Positions 61,088-64,000 of a stretch of 64,000 nt of DNA are shown piece by piece. Each line of letters opens with the position of its first letter. The first letter of the stretch is position 1. The translations under genes were made by a program, and so were the position numbers. Origin of the DNA: Oceanobacillus salinisoli (GTDB lineage: Bacteria; Bacillota; Bacilli; Bacillales; Amphibacillaceae); NCBI RefSeq assembly GCF_009733865.1, contig NZ_WOFB01000006.1, positions 62,001-126,000 on the forward strand, in the 5' to 3' direction. The notes below the pieces were generated by a model. That model did no database searches. It saw only the letters and a list, made by a program, of their open reading frames with translations, and had not been told where the DNA came from.

Positions 61088-61687
61088 CTATTGTTCTAGA
61101 TATTTTTCCAATAAAACATCAGACTCACCCATAATTCCAGTTATATAACGTGTGATAATATTGAATTCCTCTTTTCCTAAATCAAGTTTTTCTTGCCCTG
61201 TTTTTTCTGAATATAGCTCACCATGGATATATTCGATATGGTCTTTTATTCCCTCTAAATAAATTTTTTCACTATTAGATAATTGATTGTCTTCTATAAA
61301 TGAGGGAATTCTATCCCCATGTTCACTACTTCCATGGATGATGACATTAGCAGCAGTTTCAAAAAAGTTCAACCCACTTGGCTCAATATCAGAAACATAA
61401 TAAGGAACTTGACTAGAGATATAAGCAAGTCTATTCAATCGTTCAGATAAAACAATGAGTTTTCTAGTAACTTGATTCTCAGATTGTGGCTCTTCTAGTA
61501 AATTATCAAATGTTTGTAATGAATCATTCACTACTCCATAGTAATGGTTCAAGTAAATTTTATATTGTCGTTCTTGAACTTCCTTTTCTTGTACATACTG
61601 AAAATTAAAGAATAAGCTAATTATTAATGAAACTATTATTAAAATAAATGAGATTTTTATTACTATCCTTTTCGAATCGGAACTCAC
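61088..61687 (-). CDS. membrane-anchored helical protein of unknown function
   Basis: A 199-residue protein with an N-terminal anchor (residues 8-29, IVIKISFILIIVSLIISLFF) and a long helical extracytoplasmic domain (YKIYLNHYYGVVNDSLQTFD, LNRLAYISSQVPYYVSDIEP). It is similar in size and layout to the frameshifted gene downstream, perhaps as a divergent duplicate. The start follows AAGGAGGGAT. No family is recognised. Confidence 0.58.
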   Translation of the reverse strand: MSSDSKRIVIKISFILIIVSLIISLFFNFQYVQEKEVQERQYKIYLNHYYGVVNDSLQTFDNLLEEPQSENQVTRKLIVLSERLNRLAYISSQVPYYVSDIEPSGLNFFETAANVIIHGSSEHGDRIPSFIEDNQLSNSEKIYLEGIKDHIEYIHGELYSEKTGQEKLDLGKEEFNIITRYITGIMGESDVLLEKYLEQ

Positions 61688-61710
61688 ATAATCCCTCCTT
61701 TAATAGCACA

Positions 61711-61851
61711 CTAAAAATCCCAATACATATTATGTGTAGAAGTATCTCCAAGAGTATACGTTATCTTTGGATCTTTTTAGTTATCAGCATTGAATGTAAC
61801 TATACTTAAAATAATTACCAAACCGCCAATGACTGTTAGCCATTTCTTCAT
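61711..61851 (-). pseudogene. tiny secreted or anchored peptide with a nonsense codon
   Basis: ATG after GGGGGGA encodes MKKWLTVIGGLVIILSIVTF then NADN-stop. The same frame goes on KDPKITYTLGDTSTHNMYWD and F-stop at 61711. One TAA interrupts a ~46-residue peptide with one hydrophobic helix. It is too short to assign. Confidence 0.4.
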
Positions 61852-61892
61852 TTAATCCCCCCAATAAAGAGCTCGCTGCTAGATACAGTATG

Positions 61893-62691
61893 TCAATAAC
61901 TTGTCAGAAATACTTTTCCTTTGTTTTTATCAATAGATGAAGCAACATTGACAGCCTCTTTTACGTTTTTTAAATCAAATTTAGAACTTCCCGTCAAAAC
62001 CTCAAGTTTGTTATCATTAACTAACGTAATCAAATGATTAAAAATTTCATGCCATTCTTTTGTTGAAGCATTTTTATTCCAATTCCGTAAATGAAACATA
62101 TTTGCATGAACTTTTGCTTTAGTAACAATATCTTTCCAGTTTACTTGTATCCCTGATAAAAGACCTATCGATAAAAACTTACCATTTGGTCGTAAACAAA
62201 AAGCCAAGTTGTTACCATCTGATCCACCGATTAAATCGATAGCTGCAGAGGCACCAATTCCATTCGTTAATTCCATTACTGTTTCATGTAATGGTTGTTC
62301 TGAAGTATCAATGACAAAATAAGCTCCTAGATTAAGCAAGTTCTCTGTATATTTGTTATTTCTTGTTACTGCTATCAAACGAAAACCTAAAACTTGTGCT
62401 AATTGAACGAAAATATGACCAATAGAAGACCCACAAGCATTAACCAGCAAAACATCATTTGATTTTAATTTTAAAACTTCGGTACAAACAATCCATGCTG
62501 TTATTGGATTTATATACATCTGAGCAGCTGTAAAGTCATCAATAGAATCAGGTATAGGGATGGCATGTTCTTCTGAATATGCGATGTGCATATGACCCTC
62601 TGATTGGTATTAAATCAATGTTTTTATTTTCAGTTCTTAACACATCTTCCGGATTTCCAAATTCGTAAAACTTCACACACTTTGCTTCCAA
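61893..62691 (-). pseudogene. zinc-type alcohol dehydrogenase/quinone reductase, N-terminal damage
   Basis: The C-terminal 232 residues are a good MDR-family nucleotide domain: VLLVNACGSSIGHIFVQLAQ (Rossmann loop), GIGASAAIDLIGGSDG and the C-terminal KGKVFLTSY. Upstream, a different frame encodes EAKCVKFYEFGNPEDVLRTE then LIPIRGSYAHR, the normal N-terminus. The segment between (catalytic domain, about 60-70 residues) is deleted. The remaining frame is not a complete enzyme. Confidence 0.75.
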
Positions 62692-62835
62692 AACTTCATT
62701 CTCCTCACTTCAAATAACCGCTTTTCCATTTTTTTAGATCTTAAGGTTAAGGGAAAAAGTTGATATAACAAATCGTATCATTGTAAATTTTTCTTCAGCT
62801 TCATTTAGATAAGATAGTTACTTTCAATCTAACCC

Positions 62836-63426
62836 TTATTTTTTCATAGGTATCTCTACAACTTCATAATCTGGACGAATTGATCTTACACCATTTTTTT
62901 CTTCAGAACCAACCCCAACGGATATGTTGAACACATCAGATTTACTAATCGTCTCTTTGTTAATATCCATTTCAATCACAATCGTTCCTTTTCCACTTCC
63001 AGTAGGGTGATAACGGTTTGTTCCAATTTCTATCATCTTATTTTGTTCTTCTTCTTCATTGGTCCAGACGGATACATAGTCCTTCGCCCTTTCATCGTTT
63101 TCATCTTCAGGATAACTACTTCTGATACTGGAGATGTCCAACTGTTTAGGGATCTGAAATGCAACCCCCCCCCAATCATCAGGGTCAATTTCAACCATTG
63201 CAACAATTTGTACATGTTCTGGCACCCCGTCTTTCCCAACCAGAAAGACTGTACCTATTACTGAGGTTTCCAATTCTGTTGAGTCCGAACTCACACTGAA
63301 ATCAGTGAAATTGAGTATATTTTTATTTTGAGGTACTTGTTCTGTTGAATCCTGCTTTTGAGTGCAACCTATTAATATAGTTGTAAGTATAAGGATGAAT
63401 ACTTTCATTTTAAAGGAACGTTTCAC
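62836..63426 (-). CDS. lipoprotein of unknown function next to a sigma factor gene
   Basis: A 196-residue lipoprotein. The signal KMKVFILILTTILIGCTQKQ has lipobox LIGC. The mature part is beta-rich with NFTDFSVSSDSTELETSVIG and HPTGSGKGTIVIEMDINKET. The GTG start has GGAGG at six bases. It lies 26 bp after the ECF sigma gene and is probably co-transcribed; it may be a regulon member or signal component. No anti-sigma motif is present. Confidence 0.65.
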   Translation of the reverse strand: MKRSFKMKVFILILTTILIGCTQKQDSTEQVPQNKNILNFTDFSVSSDSTELETSVIGTVFLVGKDGVPEHVQIVAMVEIDPDDWGGVAFQIPKQLDISSIRSSYPEDENDERAKDYVSVWTNEEEEQNKMIEIGTNRYHPTGSGKGTIVIEMDINKETISKSDVFNISVGVGSEEKNGVRSIRPDYEVVEIPMKK

Positions 63427-63452
63427 AGTTCACCTCCAAATGGTTTTGTTTC

Positions 63453-63968
63453 TTAACGGCGTAATTCTTCTATTCTATAATTTTTGGATAGGATTTGCTT
63501 TGCTCTATGTAGCCTTGTTTTAATAGTAGAAATGTTAACCTTTAAGAGAGCCCGTATCTCTTTTAACGTATAACCGTTGAAGTAAAATAAGGTTATAACT
63601 TCCTCATAGATCTTAGGTAGAGTATTAACTTGTTCTATAAGGATTTCTCTTTCATATTGAAAAAACACTAGATCTTCAGGTGTAATGTTTTCATTAAGTA
63701 AATACTCTAATTCTCTGTTCTCATACAGTGAAATTCTTTTTGAATGATTCCCCCTTAGGTAATCAATACAATGGTTCTTAACTATTGTACGAACCCAAGT
63801 ATTTATTGAACTCTCCCCGTTAAATTTATCACGATTGTAATAGCATTTTATAAGAACTTCATGTGAAATATCTTCTGATAAATATGGGTCTTTCACATAA
63901 GAAAGTGCGATATTATAGATTTTTGACTTGTAGGTTGTATATAATTGATTTATTTTTGTATCATCCAT
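63453..63968 (-). CDS. ECF RNA polymerase sigma factor
   Basis: A 171-residue ECF sigma factor. Region 2 reads YNIALSYVKDPYLSEDISHEVLIKCY and GESSINTWVRTIVKNHCIDYLRG. Region 4 reads LPKIYEEVITLFYFNGYTLK, then LKVNISTIKTRLHRAKQILS. The second of two close ATGs (63968) is preferred because AAGGAA abuts the first. It is followed by the lipoprotein gene. The window ends 32 bp upstream, so its promoter is largely outside. Confidence 0.88.
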   Translation of the reverse strand: MDDTKINQLYTTYKSKIYNIALSYVKDPYLSEDISHEVLIKCYYNRDKFNGESSINTWVRTIVKNHCIDYLRGNHSKRISLYENRELEYLLNENITPEDLVFFQYEREILIEQVNTLPKIYEEVITLFYFNGYTLKEIRALLKVNISTIKTRLHRAKQILSKNYRIEELRR

Positions 63969-64000
63969 TTGTCTCATTTCCTTAGTAGATTCTTAAAAAC

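Overview
The window reads as chromosomal DNA of a low-GC Gram-positive of the Bacillaceae, probably an Oceanobacillus/Virgibacillus/Lentibacillus-type genus. This is inferred from strong AGGAGG/GGGGGG ribosome binding sites, frequent TTG/GTG starts, TTGACA-N17-TATAAT promoters, Opp/Dpp transporters, DUF3231, VanZ and SEC-C proteins. No rRNA, tRNA or CRISPR array was seen.

Region 1 (0-9.2 kb): the end of a LysE exporter, a DUF3231 protein, then a minus-strand reactive-sulfur (persulfide) locus. It holds a TusA-rhodanese fusion, a DsrE-like protein, a rhodanese-persulfide dioxygenase fusion, TusA, a TauE/SafE exporter, four further single-domain rhodaneses, a DUF302 protein and a broken methyltransferase. 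A CsoR/CstR-type repressor and six ATACC-N6-GGTAT-like operators control it; two operators sit exactly in the spacer of textbook promoters.

Region 2 (9.3-26 kb): an oligopeptide ABC transporter operon, a HEAT/SEC-C protein, a DsbA-family plus FMN-reductase pair with a divergent TetR regulator, an M20 peptidase and a short UvrA-like ABC protein. Gene remnants lie between them: formylglycine-generating enzyme, HEPN-MNT toxin-antitoxin, MazF-like toxin, aldo/keto reductase and SEC-C.

Region 3 (26.5-33.7 kb): a decayed defence area with an EVE-like/HNH endonuclease pseudogene, a DUF5677 protein, an AlbA_2/Schlafen-domain protein, an IS256-family element and a doubly truncated HsdR.

Region 4 (33.8-61.1 kb) is the most interesting part. 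About fifteen copies of an 80-130 bp element, all in one orientation, separate small, mostly minus-strand, unrelated genes: VanZ, lipoproteins, PfpI, FabH, NIPSNAP, two GNATs, glyoxalase, sigma/anti-sigma and orphan membrane proteins. Each element has the form A-hairpin-B. A and B carry the same direct-repeat core, and the TAA stop of several genes lies inside B. Two copies of a XerC/D-like tyrosine recombinase, one intact and one frameshifted, sit between A and the hairpin of two elements and point against the gene direction. The layout resembles an integron cassette array but the repeat is not attC. A 12.6-kb block (40.7-53.3 kb) with a TPR-PIN conflict-type protein and an uncharacterised seven-ORF operon, including a NERD nuclease-related protein, lies between one A and the next hairpin-B, the same slot the recombinases use.

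Region 5 (61-64 kb): a broken alcohol dehydrogenase, a lipoprotein and an ECF sigma factor. Many of the broken genes fail through one-base changes in homopolymers, so either extensive decay or consensus errors in the assembly must be considered.
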